Under the pieces are notes generated by a model. It was not told the DNA's origin. It did not search any database and worked only from the letters and a program-made list of their open reading frames with translations. From positions 62,001 through 126,000 of the forward strand of contig CAWDOA010000009.1 in NCBI GenBank assembly GCA_963803875.1: a stretch of DNA of 64,000 nt, read 5' to 3'. Origin of the DNA: JABDIY01 sp963803875 (lineage in GTDB: Bacteria; Actinomycetota; Acidimicrobiia; Acidimicrobiales; SZUA-35). The position numbers and the translations under genes were made by a program. Below are positions 15,423-24,562 of the stretch, one piece after another. Numbering within the stretch: position 1 is the stretch's first letter; each line of letters starts with the position of its first letter.

Positions 15423-16616
15423 ATGGCACAGGTAGTTCTCAAAGATGTCAACAAGGTTTATCCAAACGGCTATCACGCCATCATCGATCTGAACCTCGAC
15501 ATTGCTGATGGTGAGTTTCTTGTCCTCGTCGGCCCGTCGGGCTGTGGCAAGTCGACAGCCCTGCGTATGGTCGCCGGTTTGGAAGAAATCAGCGGTGGTG
15601 AGATGTACATCGGTGACCGGATGGTCAACGACGTTCACCCCAAGGATCGCGACATCGCGATGGTCTTTCAGAACTACGCGCTCTACCCGCACATGACCGT
15701 GGCCGACAACATCGGCTTTGCGCTCAAACTGGCCAAAGTGCCCAAGCCCGAGATCGAAGAGCGTGTCCGCAAGGCCGCAGCTGTATTGGATCTAACCGAA
15801 AACCTCGACCGCAAGCCTGGCCAGCTCTCCGGCGGTCAGCGCCAGCGTGTGGCAATGGGACGAGCCATTGTTCGTCAGCCCAAAGCGTTCCTCATGGACG
15901 AGCCCCTCTCCAATCTCGACGCCAAGTTGCGGGTCCAGATGCGTGCCGAAATCGCCGGCCTGCAACGGGACCTGGGTGTCACCACCCTCTACGTCACGCA
16001 CGATCAGGTGGAAGCCATGACAATGGGGGATCGCGTTGCTGTGCTCAAGCGCGGCTGGCTCCAGCAGGTGGACTCACCTCAGAATCTCTATGACAAGCCA
16101 GCCAATGTGTTTGTAGCCGGGTTCATTGGCTCCCCGTCGATGAACCTCATGGCATCTCGGATCGAAGGAGCCGGATCGGATCTCAAGGTCCATATCGGTA
16201 GCAACACCCTGGATCTCGATGCAGCCCTCGTTGCTGCGAATCCCGGCCTCGCAGACTTCGTCGGAAAAGACATCGTTGTTGGTGTTCGGCCAGAGGATCT
16301 CGCCGATGCCGAATTGGCCACCTCTCCGGTGCCCCAAGGAAGGACCATCACCAGCGAAACCACCCTCGTCGAAGCGTTGGGTTCGGAGATCATCGTCCAC
16401 TTCCCGCTCGATGCAGAACCCTTCGCGATCATGGATGCTGAGTTCGAAGGCGAAGATGCCGTAGAACAGGCCAAGGACGATCAGGGTCGCACGATCTACG
16501 TCGCCCGATTGAGCCCTCGATCGCAAGCTCGTATGGGCGCTCGTCTTACCCTCAACGTCGACACGTCCAGGATGCACTTCTTCGACCCGCAAACGGGCCT
16601 GGCAATTCGCGGCTAA
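15423..16616 (+). CDS. Sugar ABC transporter ATP-binding protein (UgpC/MsmK/SugC type)
   Basis: This energising ATPase serves a carbohydrate importer; the permeases and binding protein are not nearby, as is common for shared MsmK-type ATPases. Walker A is VGPSGCGKSTALRM (about 37-50), the Q-loop is VFQNYALYPHMTV, the signature is LSGGQRQRVAMGRA, Walker B is FLMDEPLSNLDAKLR and the switch is YVTHDQVEAMTM. The C-terminal regulatory (TOBE) half runs from about residue 240 and ends RMHFFDPQTGLAI. A good ribosome site (AAAGGGGAAAG) precedes ATG 15423. A small hairpin TGGAC/GTCCA at 15384-15398 lies in the leader. Confidence 0.92.
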   Translation: MAQVVLKDVNKVYPNGYHAIIDLNLDIADGEFLVLVGPSGCGKSTALRMVAGLEEISGGEMYIGDRMVNDVHPKDRDIAMVFQNYALYPHMTVADNIGFALKLAKVPKPEIEERVRKAAAVLDLTENLDRKPGQLSGGQRQRVAMGRAIVRQPKAFLMDEPLSNLDAKLRVQMRAEIAGLQRDLGVTTLYVTHDQVEAMTMGDRVAVLKRGWLQQVDSPQNLYDKPANVFVAGFIGSPSMNLMASRIEGAGSDLKVHIGSNTLDLDAALVAANPGLADFVGKDIVVGVRPEDLADAELATSPVPQGRTITSETTLVEALGSEIIVHFPLDAEPFAIMDAEFEGEDAVEQAKDDQGRTIYVARLSPRSQARMGARLTLNVDTSRMHFFDPQTGLAIRG

Positions 16617-16990
16617 TGGATGATGAGGCGACGGGCGTAAAGCTCGGACGCCTTGTCCGCAGAGCTCGCAACAAGTCATCTGAAACGAGCCTTGGTCTTA
16701 GGTCCAGGGCTCGTTCTGCATGGCGGGGAGGCGACAACAACCAATCACCCCGGATCGGTCGCGATAGCGCACCAGGCAGCGGCTCAGCCGAGGACTCATC
16801 GTTGGACGATTCCATCGTGGTAGATATCGAGCTGAGTGACGCCTTGGCTCGCGCCGAGTACGCTGAAGCCGAGAACGAGCGGTTACGGTCAGAGCTCGAG
16901 CGCAAGGAAGATATCCTGGCCGAAGCAGGTATTGCGCTTCGAACCGCACGGCTTGCGCTGCGGGATCACCTGCGAATCACCCAGCGGTAG
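16616..16990 (+). CDS. Hypothetical coiled-coil protein
   Basis: This 124-residue protein is not recognised. The ATG at 16616 overlaps the TAA of the ATPase gene by one base (TAATG), a coupling arrangement that supports it being real. Residues 1-70 are basic, Ser-rich and probably disordered. Residues 75-122 form a charged helix (RAEYAEAENERLRSELERKE) likely to be a coiled coil. No membrane segment is present. Confidence 0.5.
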   Translation: MDDEATGVKLGRLVRRARNKSSETSLGLRSRARSAWRGGDNNQSPRIGRDSAPGSGSAEDSSLDDSIVVDIELSDALARAEYAEAENERLRSELERKEDILAEAGIALRTARLALRDHLRITQR

Positions 16991-17032
16991 CCCCTAGGCT
17001 AGTGGCCGACCAAACCAGGACAGAAAGGTCCC

Positions 17033-18310
17033 TTGCGAACCATCGCCCCGCTGCTTGGCCCACCCGACGTCACCGTTCGGATTCCGGGCTCAAAGAGCCA
17101 CACCAACAGAGCGCTCATATGTGCTGCACTGGCGCCTGGAACCTCAGGCTTGGAAGGTGCGCTCTTCGCCGACGACACGATCGCCATGGTCGGGTCGTTG
17201 TTGAGTCTCGGACTGGCGGTTTGGGCTGACCCGGCCGGCCGCACAATCACCGTGATGAATCCTGATGGTTCAATTCCAGCGGGCCCCGCTGACCTCGACG
17301 TAGGAATGTCGGGCACCACCAGCCGTTTCTTGCTTCCCGTGTTGTGCCTGGGGCAGGGTCCTTACCGGATGGATGGGGCCTATCAACTTCGGAATCGGCC
17401 GATCGCCGAGCTTGTTTCGAAACTGCGTGCGCTGGGTGCGACTATAGATGGGGATTCGTTGCCGCTTACCGTGCACGGAGGTGGGCTAAGCGGGGGTTCG
17501 GTGGTTGTACAGGGCTCGGTATCCAGTCAGTACTTGTCGGGCCTTCTCATGGCGGCACCGCGGACCAGTTCTGGACTCTATGTCCGGGTTGCGGGCGAAT
17601 TGGTGTCCAAGCCCTACGTTGAGTTGACGATCAAGACAATGGAGAAGTTCGGTGTTCGCGTTGATGTGGACCCCTCCTACCGTGAGTTCACCGTGCCGCC
17701 GGCTAACTACCGTCCCACCACCATCGCGATAGAACCAGACGCTTCGGCCGCGAGCTACTTCTTCGCCGCCGCTGCGATCACCGGTGGTCGCGTAAAGGTT
17801 GAGGGCCTTGGGTCCACGACAACCCAAGGCGACCTAGGTTTTGTCCACTTGCTTCAACGAATGGGCGCTCGTGTCACGATGACAGCAGACAGTACCGAGG
17901 TCCGGGGGACCGGCGAACTGCATGGCATCAAAGTCGATATGCGCGATATCTCCGATACCGCTCAGACCCTCGCCATCGTCGCAACATTCGCCGATTCGCC
18001 GACTGAAATCACTGGTATTGGCTTCATCCGCCGAAAGGAAACAGATCGAATCGGCGCTGTAGTCAGTGAATTGTCGCGGCGGGGAATTCAAGCCGAGGAG
18101 ATGCCTGAGGGCCTGATCATCCATCCCGGGAACGCCAGGCCGGGAGTTGTGACCACCTACGAGGACCACCGAATGGCGATGAGTTTCGCATTGCTCGGCC
18201 TCAAACATCCCGGGATCCAGATTCGCGACCCTGAGTGTGTCGCCAAGACTTTCCCAGATTTCTTCGACGTACTGGAAACTCTCCGGCCCGAGTCCGTCGG
18301 GATGGGTTGA
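17033..18310 (+). CDS. aroA: 3-phosphoshikimate 1-carboxyvinyltransferase (EPSP synthase)
   Basis: This is the sixth step of the shikimate pathway, joining PEP to shikimate 3-phosphate. Motifs are VRIPGSKSHTNRALICAALA near the N-terminus, LDVGMSGTTSRFLLPVL, RNRPIAELVSKLRALGA, SSQYLSGLLMAAP and the C-terminal RRKETDRIGAVVSEL and YEDHRMAMSFALLG. The length of 425 residues is normal. The start is TTG 17033, preceded by AGGACAGAAAGG. aroE, another enzyme of the same pathway, is at the far end of the window, so the pathway genes are dispersed. Confidence 0.96.
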   Translation: MRTIAPLLGPPDVTVRIPGSKSHTNRALICAALAPGTSGLEGALFADDTIAMVGSLLSLGLAVWADPAGRTITVMNPDGSIPAGPADLDVGMSGTTSRFLLPVLCLGQGPYRMDGAYQLRNRPIAELVSKLRALGATIDGDSLPLTVHGGGLSGGSVVVQGSVSSQYLSGLLMAAPRTSSGLYVRVAGELVSKPYVELTIKTMEKFGVRVDVDPSYREFTVPPANYRPTTIAIEPDASAASYFFAAAAITGGRVKVEGLGSTTTQGDLGFVHLLQRMGARVTMTADSTEVRGTGELHGIKVDMRDISDTAQTLAIVATFADSPTEITGIGFIRRKETDRIGAVVSELSRRGIQAEEMPEGLIIHPGNARPGVVTTYEDHRMAMSFALLGLKHPGIQIRDPECVAKTFPDFFDVLETLRPESVGMG

Positions 18311-18311
18311 G

Positions 18312-19355
18312 ATGCGTTTCGCTCGCCTCACTGCCCCTCGCGTACTCGAGATCGTCTCGACCGCCGATCCTTCACCCTTGCCGGGTCAGGTGGTCGTCGA
18401 GGTCGTTGCATGTGGAGTCGGGGGTTCAGACCGGCAGGCCTGGGAGGCCGGTGTCGCGTCCACGCCGTCGTGGTTCGGCCACGAATGGACGGGCCGGGTC
18501 GTCGCAATTGGCGAGGGAGTTGTCGGTCGTTTCGTAGGACAGCGCGTCGTAGCTGGAGTTTCGCCCCCATGTGGATCATGCCGGCCTTGCAGCGTGGGGC
18601 GGACGGCGAACTGCCAATCCGTGCTCGAGCAGATCGTCGGACTCGATGATCTCAGTGCCGGCCATGGAGGCTTTGCCACCTACACCGTTGCTGATGCTCG
18701 CAGGCTTGTCCCTGTCGACGAGGCCATTTCGTTTCCTGACGCCGCACTGATCGAACCCGCTTCGGTAGCCGCCCACGCCCTTCGTCGGAGCGGCATGATT
18801 TTTGGTGATGTGGTCGTGGTAATCGGTGGGGGAACCGTGGGGCTTCTCACCAGCGAAATGGCTCGAATCGCCGGAGCTGCGCACATCGCCTCGGTAGACA
18901 CGTCGGTTGTTCGGAACGAGCTTGCCTGCGATCTAGGTGTCGACGCGGCTTTCACAACCCTCGATGACAGTCTGCGGAACTGGATAGACGATCACACCGA
19001 GGGTTTGGGTGCCGACGTCGTTTTCACCTGCGTCGACACAGCTGAGGCACTCTCGGCAGGACTCTCGCTGGTTTGTTCGGGGGGCGTAATCGTTGCTGTT
19101 GGGGTAGGGGACCGGATCGACAATCTCTCGGTTACGTCTCTGTTGGCTCGAGAGGCAGATTTCCGAGTCTCGCTGGGATACTCCGCCGATGATGTCGGGC
19201 GGGTTCAGGCACTGATGCGTCAGGACCGTTTGAAGGTCCGCCCATTGCGACAACAGGGCACACGGTCCTCGCTCGAGGACCTGGCAGCAATTCTCGAAGC
19301 TGGGATCCAGCCGACGGAGGGTCCGCCGAAGGTTCTGGTTCTGCCCAATAGCTGA
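18312..19355 (+). CDS. Zinc-dependent medium-chain alcohol dehydrogenase
   Basis: This is an MDR-family NAD(P)-dependent dehydrogenase of 347 residues from ATG 18312, one base after the aroA stop; the longer ORF from 18237 lies inside aroA. The catalytic zinc region is VVACGVGGSDRQAW and FGHEWTGRV. The structural zinc lobe has four cysteines in PPCGSCRPCSVGRTANC. The Rossmann loop is VVVIGGGTVGLL. The substrate (alcohol, polyol or threonine type) cannot be set from sequence. It is probably co-transcribed with aroA and converges with otsA. Confidence 0.9.
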   Translation: MRFARLTAPRVLEIVSTADPSPLPGQVVVEVVACGVGGSDRQAWEAGVASTPSWFGHEWTGRVVAIGEGVVGRFVGQRVVAGVSPPCGSCRPCSVGRTANCQSVLEQIVGLDDLSAGHGGFATYTVADARRLVPVDEAISFPDAALIEPASVAAHALRRSGMIFGDVVVVIGGGTVGLLTSEMARIAGAAHIASVDTSVVRNELACDLGVDAAFTTLDDSLRNWIDDHTEGLGADVVFTCVDTAEALSAGLSLVCSGGVIVAVGVGDRIDNLSVTSLLAREADFRVSLGYSADDVGRVQALMRQDRLKVRPLRQQGTRSSLEDLAAILEAGIQPTEGPPKVLVLPNS

Positions 19356-19379
19356 AACTGAAGATGAGTTACTGGTTCG

Positions 19380-20834
19380 CTAGGTTCGCTTGCTCGGCCC
19401 GATGGGGGTTTGCTGGGTGGTGGCGCGAAGGGCATCGAGGAAGGACTCGGCCCAGCGAGTGGCGTGGTTTGCCTCAACTTTTGCTCGCATGGCCGCCATT
19501 CTTTGTCTGGCCTCTGCGTCTGGCATAGCCACAGCGCGCAGTAGCGCCGCCTTCACTCCATCGATGTCGTAAGGGTTCACAATTAGAGCTTCGGTGAGCT
19601 CTTCGGCCGCCCCAGCGAACTCGGACAACACCAGAACCCCGGTGTCGTCGAATCGTGTTGCGACGTACTCCTTGGCGACCAGATTCATTCCATCGCGCAG
19701 CGGAGTCACGATCATGACATCTGCGCTTCGGTACAACGACATGAGCTCATCAAAATCTCGGCTCTGATGGATGTAGTGCACGGGTGTGAGTCCCACCCGG
19801 GCGAAGTCGCCGTTGATCTCCCCCACGAGTTGCTGGACTCGCTCCCGTAGGGCGACGTAGGCGTCGACGTTGTCTCTCGATGGTTCGGCGACTTGTATGA
19901 GAATCACTTCGCCCGGCGCGAAGTGCTCCTCGAACAGCAATTCCTTGAACGCTCGGAGCCGTACATCTATGCCCTTGGTGTAATCGAGCCGGTCAACGCC
20001 GAGGAGAACGGCCTTGGGGTTGCCGAGTCGCTCTCTGACTGCGGCTGCTCGTTCTTTGATCTCGGGTCTGTCGGCCCCGGTGCTGTAGCGCTCCACATCG
20101 ATTCCGATGGGAAACGCACTGACGTGAACGGTGCGTCCGTTGCGGGACAGCTCGTTGTAGCTGCTGGATGTGACAAGATCGAGCGAGGTGGCCAGACGGG
20201 AGAAGTTCTTTGCTCCTTTCGATGTTTGGAACCCGAGGAGATCTGCACCGAGAAGACCTGTAGTGAGTTCGTCTCTCCACGGGATCTGCTGAAACAACTC
20301 GGGCGGAGGAAACGGTATATGTAAGAAGAACCCGATCGTCAGGTCAGGTCGTTGAGCGCGAAGGTATCCAGGCACCAACTGAAGCTGGTAGTCGTGGATC
20401 CAGACGGTTGCGTTTTGGGCCGCGGTGCGCGCAACCTCGTCGGCGAAGCGCCGGTTGATCCGCCGGTAACCGTCGTACCAGTGGCGATGAAACTCAGCAG
20501 GCTCGACTTTGTCGTGGTAGAGCGGCCACAAGGTCCCGTTGGACATGCCCTCGTAGTGAAGAGCGTGTTCTTCGACGCTCACCGGCACAGGCACCAGACG
20601 CATTCCATCGTGAGTGAACGGCTCGACCGGACCCTCGAAATCCCCTGGCCAGCCGACCCATGCAAATCGGTTGCGATCGGCCAGAACAGGCGCCACAGCC
20701 GAGACCAGTCCTCCTGGTGATACCACCCATTCAGGACCCTCGCCGTCCTCGGATTGCACGCGCCGAATCGGCAACCGATTGGCTACTACCACCAGATCAG
20801 CGGTGAGATCGCTTCGTCGCTCGGGAATGGTCAT
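19380..20834 (-). CDS. otsA: Alpha,alpha-trehalose-phosphate synthase (GT20)
   Basis: The enzyme makes trehalose 6-phosphate from UDP-glucose (or GDP-glucose) and glucose 6-phosphate for osmoprotection and stress. Motifs are VVVANRLPIRR, SPGGLVSAVAPVL, WIHDYQLQLVPGYLR, FLHIPFPPPELF, GVDRLDYTKGID and PLRDGMNLVAKEYVA. From ATG 20834 it has 484 residues; an in-frame ORF begins 28 codons earlier without homology. The partner phosphatase activity is encoded as an OtsB-GH15 fusion at 54637-57186 rather than next door. Confidence 0.95.
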   Translation of the reverse strand: MTIPERRSDLTADLVVVANRLPIRRVQSEDGEGPEWVVSPGGLVSAVAPVLADRNRFAWVGWPGDFEGPVEPFTHDGMRLVPVPVSVEEHALHYEGMSNGTLWPLYHDKVEPAEFHRHWYDGYRRINRRFADEVARTAAQNATVWIHDYQLQLVPGYLRAQRPDLTIGFFLHIPFPPPELFQQIPWRDELTTGLLGADLLGFQTSKGAKNFSRLATSLDLVTSSSYNELSRNGRTVHVSAFPIGIDVERYSTGADRPEIKERAAAVRERLGNPKAVLLGVDRLDYTKGIDVRLRAFKELLFEEHFAPGEVILIQVAEPSRDNVDAYVALRERVQQLVGEINGDFARVGLTPVHYIHQSRDFDELMSLYRSADVMIVTPLRDGMNLVAKEYVATRFDDTGVLVLSEFAGAAEELTEALIVNPYDIDGVKAALLRAVAMPDAEARQRMAAMRAKVEANHATRWAESFLDALRATTQQTPIGPSKRT

Positions 20835-20853
20835 CTTTTCGAACCGAGCCCTT

Positions 20854-21261
20854 CTATCCCTGGGCCAACACAGAGCCGAGGAACATGACGGTAAGACTGA
20901 ACAACAAACCAAGCGCACCGGTTACCGCAATCACGGGACGCTTTGTGCTTCGGGCGTGGGCCACCGCCGACGCTCCGGCGGCTATATAGAACAGGAATTT
21001 GATGCCGAACGTCACGTTATAAGCGGTGGACGAAGTGCTGTCGCGGACAATGAGGCCCCAGACCCCGGTGATGAGCGCCAGCCCAAACGCGGGCCACGCA
21101 ACCCGAGCGAAACCGTTTGCCAACGTCTTGGTTCCCTCGCTGCCGCTGGACTTTCGCAGGGCTGGAACGACGCCGGCAACAACGATTTGTCCCCCGACCC
21201 AGACACCGGCAGCGAGAACGTGCAAAAAGACCCGAAAAGAGTCGAGCGTGGGGGCGATCAT
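20854..21261 (-). CDS. CopD-like four-helix membrane protein
   Basis: A 135-residue integral membrane protein with four predicted helices, starting about residues 8, 51, 84 and 110. The opening FRVFLHVLAAGVWVGGQIVVAGVVP is typical of the CopD/DUF2269 family, whose first helix carries a His. Other family pieces are WPAFGLALITGVWGL and FGIKFLFYIAAGAS. CopD relatives are linked to copper handling, but no copper genes are nearby. It is three bases after the DUF937 stop, so the two are co-transcribed. Confidence 0.75.
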   Translation of the reverse strand: MIAPTLDSFRVFLHVLAAGVWVGGQIVVAGVVPALRKSSGSEGTKTLANGFARVAWPAFGLALITGVWGLIVRDSTSSTAYNVTFGIKFLFYIAAGASAVAHARSTKRPVIAVTGALGLLFSLTVMFLGSVLAQG

Positions 21262-21264
21262 GAT

Positions 21265-21900
21265 CTACCGCCGAAGGAGCCTTCCGAGCATGGCTCCCAG
21301 ACCAGACTTGCTGGGTGCGGATGCAGCGGATCCACCGGACATCTTTCCCGCTAGTGCCGTGAGATCGTCGAGGTCCAAACCATCACCGTCTGAATCGAGA
21401 ATGGCTGCGAGCCCTCCAAGGCCGGGAGACTTCTGCTCGACTCGTTGGCGTTGCTGTCCAAGCATCGAACCCAGGTCGGCTGGGCCCATGTTGTTGGCCT
21501 TCTTCTGCTTGCTCAGGTAACCCATGACCAGCGGTGCAAGAATTGGCAGGAGCTTGGTGACTGCGCCAAGATCGAGGCCGCTCTGCTGGGCGAGCTTCTG
21601 CTCGACAGCAGGTCGTTTCTGTCCGAGCACGTGGCCGAGGATGCCTTCTCCGGCCCCACCGCCACCCAACAGGTCTCCGAGCTGTCCAAAGACCCCCTCG
21701 TCGTGATCCTCGAGCGCATTGGCGAGGCTCTGGGCGCCGTCGGCCCGCTGGGCGTTGTTCGCCATTCCGCCGAGAATTGCGGGAAGCGCCATACCTACTG
21801 CAGAGGACGCAGCGCCCTCGTCGACGCCGAGGCCAGACGCAATCTGGGAAAGGCCTCCAGAGCCCAGCTGAGAGAGGATTCCTTCAAGTACATCTGACAT
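21265..21900 (-). CDS. DUF937 domain-containing protein
   Basis: This is a 211-residue protein from ATG 21900, MSDVLEGILSQLGSGGLSQIASGLG. The longer ORF start at 22035 lies in non-coding sequence. Residues about 1-145 match DUF937: ASSAVGMALPAILGGMANNA, LLGGGGAGEGILGHVLGQKR and KLLPILAPLVMGYLSKQK. The C-terminus contains DSDGDGLDLDDL, a Ca-binding EF-hand-like loop, then a Gly/Ser-rich tail ending MLGRLLRR. The function of the family is unknown. It is the first gene of a pair with the CopD-like gene. Confidence 0.85.
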   Translation of the reverse strand: MSDVLEGILSQLGSGGLSQIASGLGVDEGAASSAVGMALPAILGGMANNAQRADGAQSLANALEDHDEGVFGQLGDLLGGGGAGEGILGHVLGQKRPAVEQKLAQQSGLDLGAVTKLLPILAPLVMGYLSKQKKANNMGPADLGSMLGQQRQRVEQKSPGLGGLAAILDSDGDGLDLDDLTALAGKMSGGSAASAPSKSGLGAMLGRLLRR

Positions 21901-21995
21901 GTGAGTGTCCGTTTCGCGTAGCCCTGCGGGGAGTGAGTGCCCCGGTCCCGGTGGGACTCGAACAAGCCTACCCAGGTGGGACGGGACACACTTCT

Positions 21996-24271
21996 CTAAC
22001 CCAACCGACAAGGTTGGGCTCGAAGCGTCCCACACGCCGGAGAGTCTGTTGGCACGGTCACCTCGAATGCATCAGGGTCGATCTGGGGCAACAAGACCCT
22101 TGAACCGGCGAGGATCTCGACCCGGATTGGAGTGGGGATCACATCAAATGCCCACTCCGCACGACTCGCGCCTGGCGTATCGATTGTGAGGACCACGCGG
22201 TGGCCGTCACGAAACACGTGGGCGAAGGCGAGAGTGCCGATAGAGGCATCAACCACCTCACCGGAATCAACAGGGCGAATGTCGGATTCGCGGTTGGAGA
22301 TACGGTGATTCAGAGGAGTGTTGTCCGCTGAACCCACGCGTCGGCTGAGGCGGAGCCAACCGGATTGGATGAAGGTCTCTGAGCCGTCCGGGGCGAGATC
22401 AGAAAGTGTGATTTCGAGGTCGGCGTCGGGCTCTCCGTCGGGAAGTTGAACTCTGAGCTCTGCAACCGAGGACCCTGTGAGAACCACGGTATTGGTGAAC
22501 TCGTCACTGACGAATCGGGCGCTGTTGGCCGCATCGGCTAGCGGCCAGTCCCAATTGGGCGTGGAACCCCAGATCTGATCGGTGGCACCGATGATCAGCC
22601 GGGACCCTTCTGACGGATCGCTCACAAAAGATCCCACCACACCGCTCCCCTCGGCGGTTGGCCTCGAGCCGATCTCCAGCGACCCGCTGTTGCCGAGAGC
22701 GAACTCCAGGATCGAGGTTTCTTCAATAGGCCATTCGTTGAACGACTGGGCGAACCGTGGCTCAGGGAGATTCCGCAGTTCGGCGCCCACTTCGTAGAGC
22801 ACCCGGATCGGTGCGTCAGCTTCATAACGTGACCGAGCGGTTTCGTAATCCAGCCCCTTGAGATTGGATTCGGGAAACGAAAGGGCGCTGCCGAAGAACG
22901 ATGTTGTTCCGGCCCCGACCACGAATTCCAGGAGTGGTGTGGCCTCGGGAGCCCGCCTGGCCACATACAGGTCGTAAAATTCAAGCAGTGGAACCAGGAC
23001 TGCGGGCGCCAGAGGATCGATGTGAAGTCCGTTGTATAGAGTCGCTCGGAACGAAGGTGAGTTGTCGAAGTCATCGAGTAGCTGGGTGAAGCCACCGCCG
23101 GTTTGTTCGTCCTGCCAGGCACCTGCGAGATACACCGGCACGCTGATCTCACTGACAAAGGACTCAGGTGATCGGTCGCGACTCAATGCGGTGGAAAACG
23201 GCTCGCCGAGTGCGGTCGCGACCAGATCCGGGTTGTGAATCCTCAACGACTGGTTCGAGTCGCAGATCGAGTCGCCTGCTTCAACCCGGTCCCGAGTCCA
23301 GGGCTGCCCGAAAGGCTGGGCAGCCAGACCGACCTCGGTCGCCCAGCGCTGGCCGAACCCATTGTTGAATATTCCTCCAGGGAAAAGCGTGTCCTCGACT
23401 GTGGCAATAACCGAGAGCGGGGCGATGGCGTCGAGGCTCGGAGGGCGGGTTGAGGCGACGTGCAGCTGCATGATGCCCGGGTAACTGACTCCCCACATGC
23501 CGATCCCGTTTGACCACGACTGTGCGGCAACCGTTTCGATCACGTCGTAGCCGTCCAGACGCTCCAACTGCGAGAACCCGTCGTACACACCTCCGCTGCA
23601 TCCAGTTCCGCGAACGTTCACTTGGACCAGGGCATAGCCCAGCAGGGGTAGTGTCAGCCGTGCCGGGTCGGCAGCACCTGGGTTCGAGGGGGAGTAGCCC
23701 GAGTACTCCACCAGCGTGGGAAACGACTTTTCCGGATCGTTCGACCCCGCCGGGAGGGTTACGTGGGCGGACAGAAGCGTTCCATCGCGTGTCTCGATGT
23801 AGTTGAGACCGGGCTGGAGAAGCTGGGAATCATAGTGTCGCTGAGGTGGGGCGCGCCGCCCGGAAGGACCACTGATCCGGCGGCGGCCACCAAGCGATCG
23901 CCGTCCCACACCTCGAGTTCGACGGTGCCTTGAGACAAACCCAGGAGTGCCGCGCTGCCAGACTCAGAAACGTTCGAACGCGTCATGACTTCGCCCGTCT
24001 TTGCATCGATCGCTCGGATCTCTGTGCCGGGCTCACCATCTTCCACTATGACTTGGGAGAAAGCGGTCTCGAGTTGCAGCGAAACCGTCGGGGCGACTGG
24101 ATCTGGCACGGTCACGCTGGAGTCTTCCGGATCCTGGGAGAGCGACTGGTTTGTGCCATCTGCCGAGGACTCGTTGAGGGTCTCGGGCGAACCGGATTCG
24201 GCACCGGTACACGCACAAGCAAGCAGAACGAGCGCGACCAAATACCGCAGGGCGTGGAGGGGGATACTCAC
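21996..24271 (-). CDS. CocE/NonD-family hydrolase lipoprotein (frameshifted)
   Basis: Two overlapping frames together make one protein of about 758 residues. Frame 1 from ATG 24271 has a lipoprotein signal (YLVALVLLACACTGAESGS), an acidic linker and a small beta-domain up to VVLPGGAP. Frame 2 continues with PQRHYDSQLLQPGLNYIETR, the start of an X-Pro dipeptidyl-peptidase-type hydrolase. Its nucleophile elbow is MWGVSYPGIMQ, its oxyanion region is VRGTGCSGGVYD, and a C-terminal jelly roll follows. The switch lies at GGGG 23848-23851 (CCCC on the coding strand); one extra C restores the frame. This is probably an assembly indel. It is likely an exported esterase or peptidase. A hairpin (22000-22018) sits at the 3' end. 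Confidence 0.8.
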
Positions 24272-24562
24272 TTCACTATTGTGGCTCAGGAAGAAGCCAG
24301 TATGTCGTGAGGGTCAGGTTTGGGTGGACATCGATGACAGATCGCACAGGGGTCCGACTCTTTCGGGCTTTCATCGCCTACTTTCTTGGTCCCGAGCGGA
24401 GTGGTGTCGAAAGGCGCCCCTGCTTTGTTGTCCCAGTACTTCTACGATCAAGGCTTTCGACCGCCCCATGAGTTCGACAGCAGCAGCGCGCCAGAGACCC
24501 CGCGGACGTGCCGGTACATGCGGTGCCGTTTCCAATCCCAGCTATTCCAGACCAAGGCCAGC

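Noticed and set aside
21935..21975. tRNA-like stretch GTGGGACTCGAAC on the minus-strand sense
   Set aside because: The GTTCGAGTCCCAC piece resembles a T-arm, but the five bases on its other side are not complementary and no D-arm or anticodon arm fits in 75 nt.
22000..22018. CCCAACC-GACAA-GGTTGGG as an intrinsic terminator
   Set aside because: It overlaps the last codons of the CocE-type gene and no U-run follows on the transcribed strand; kept only as a hairpin note.
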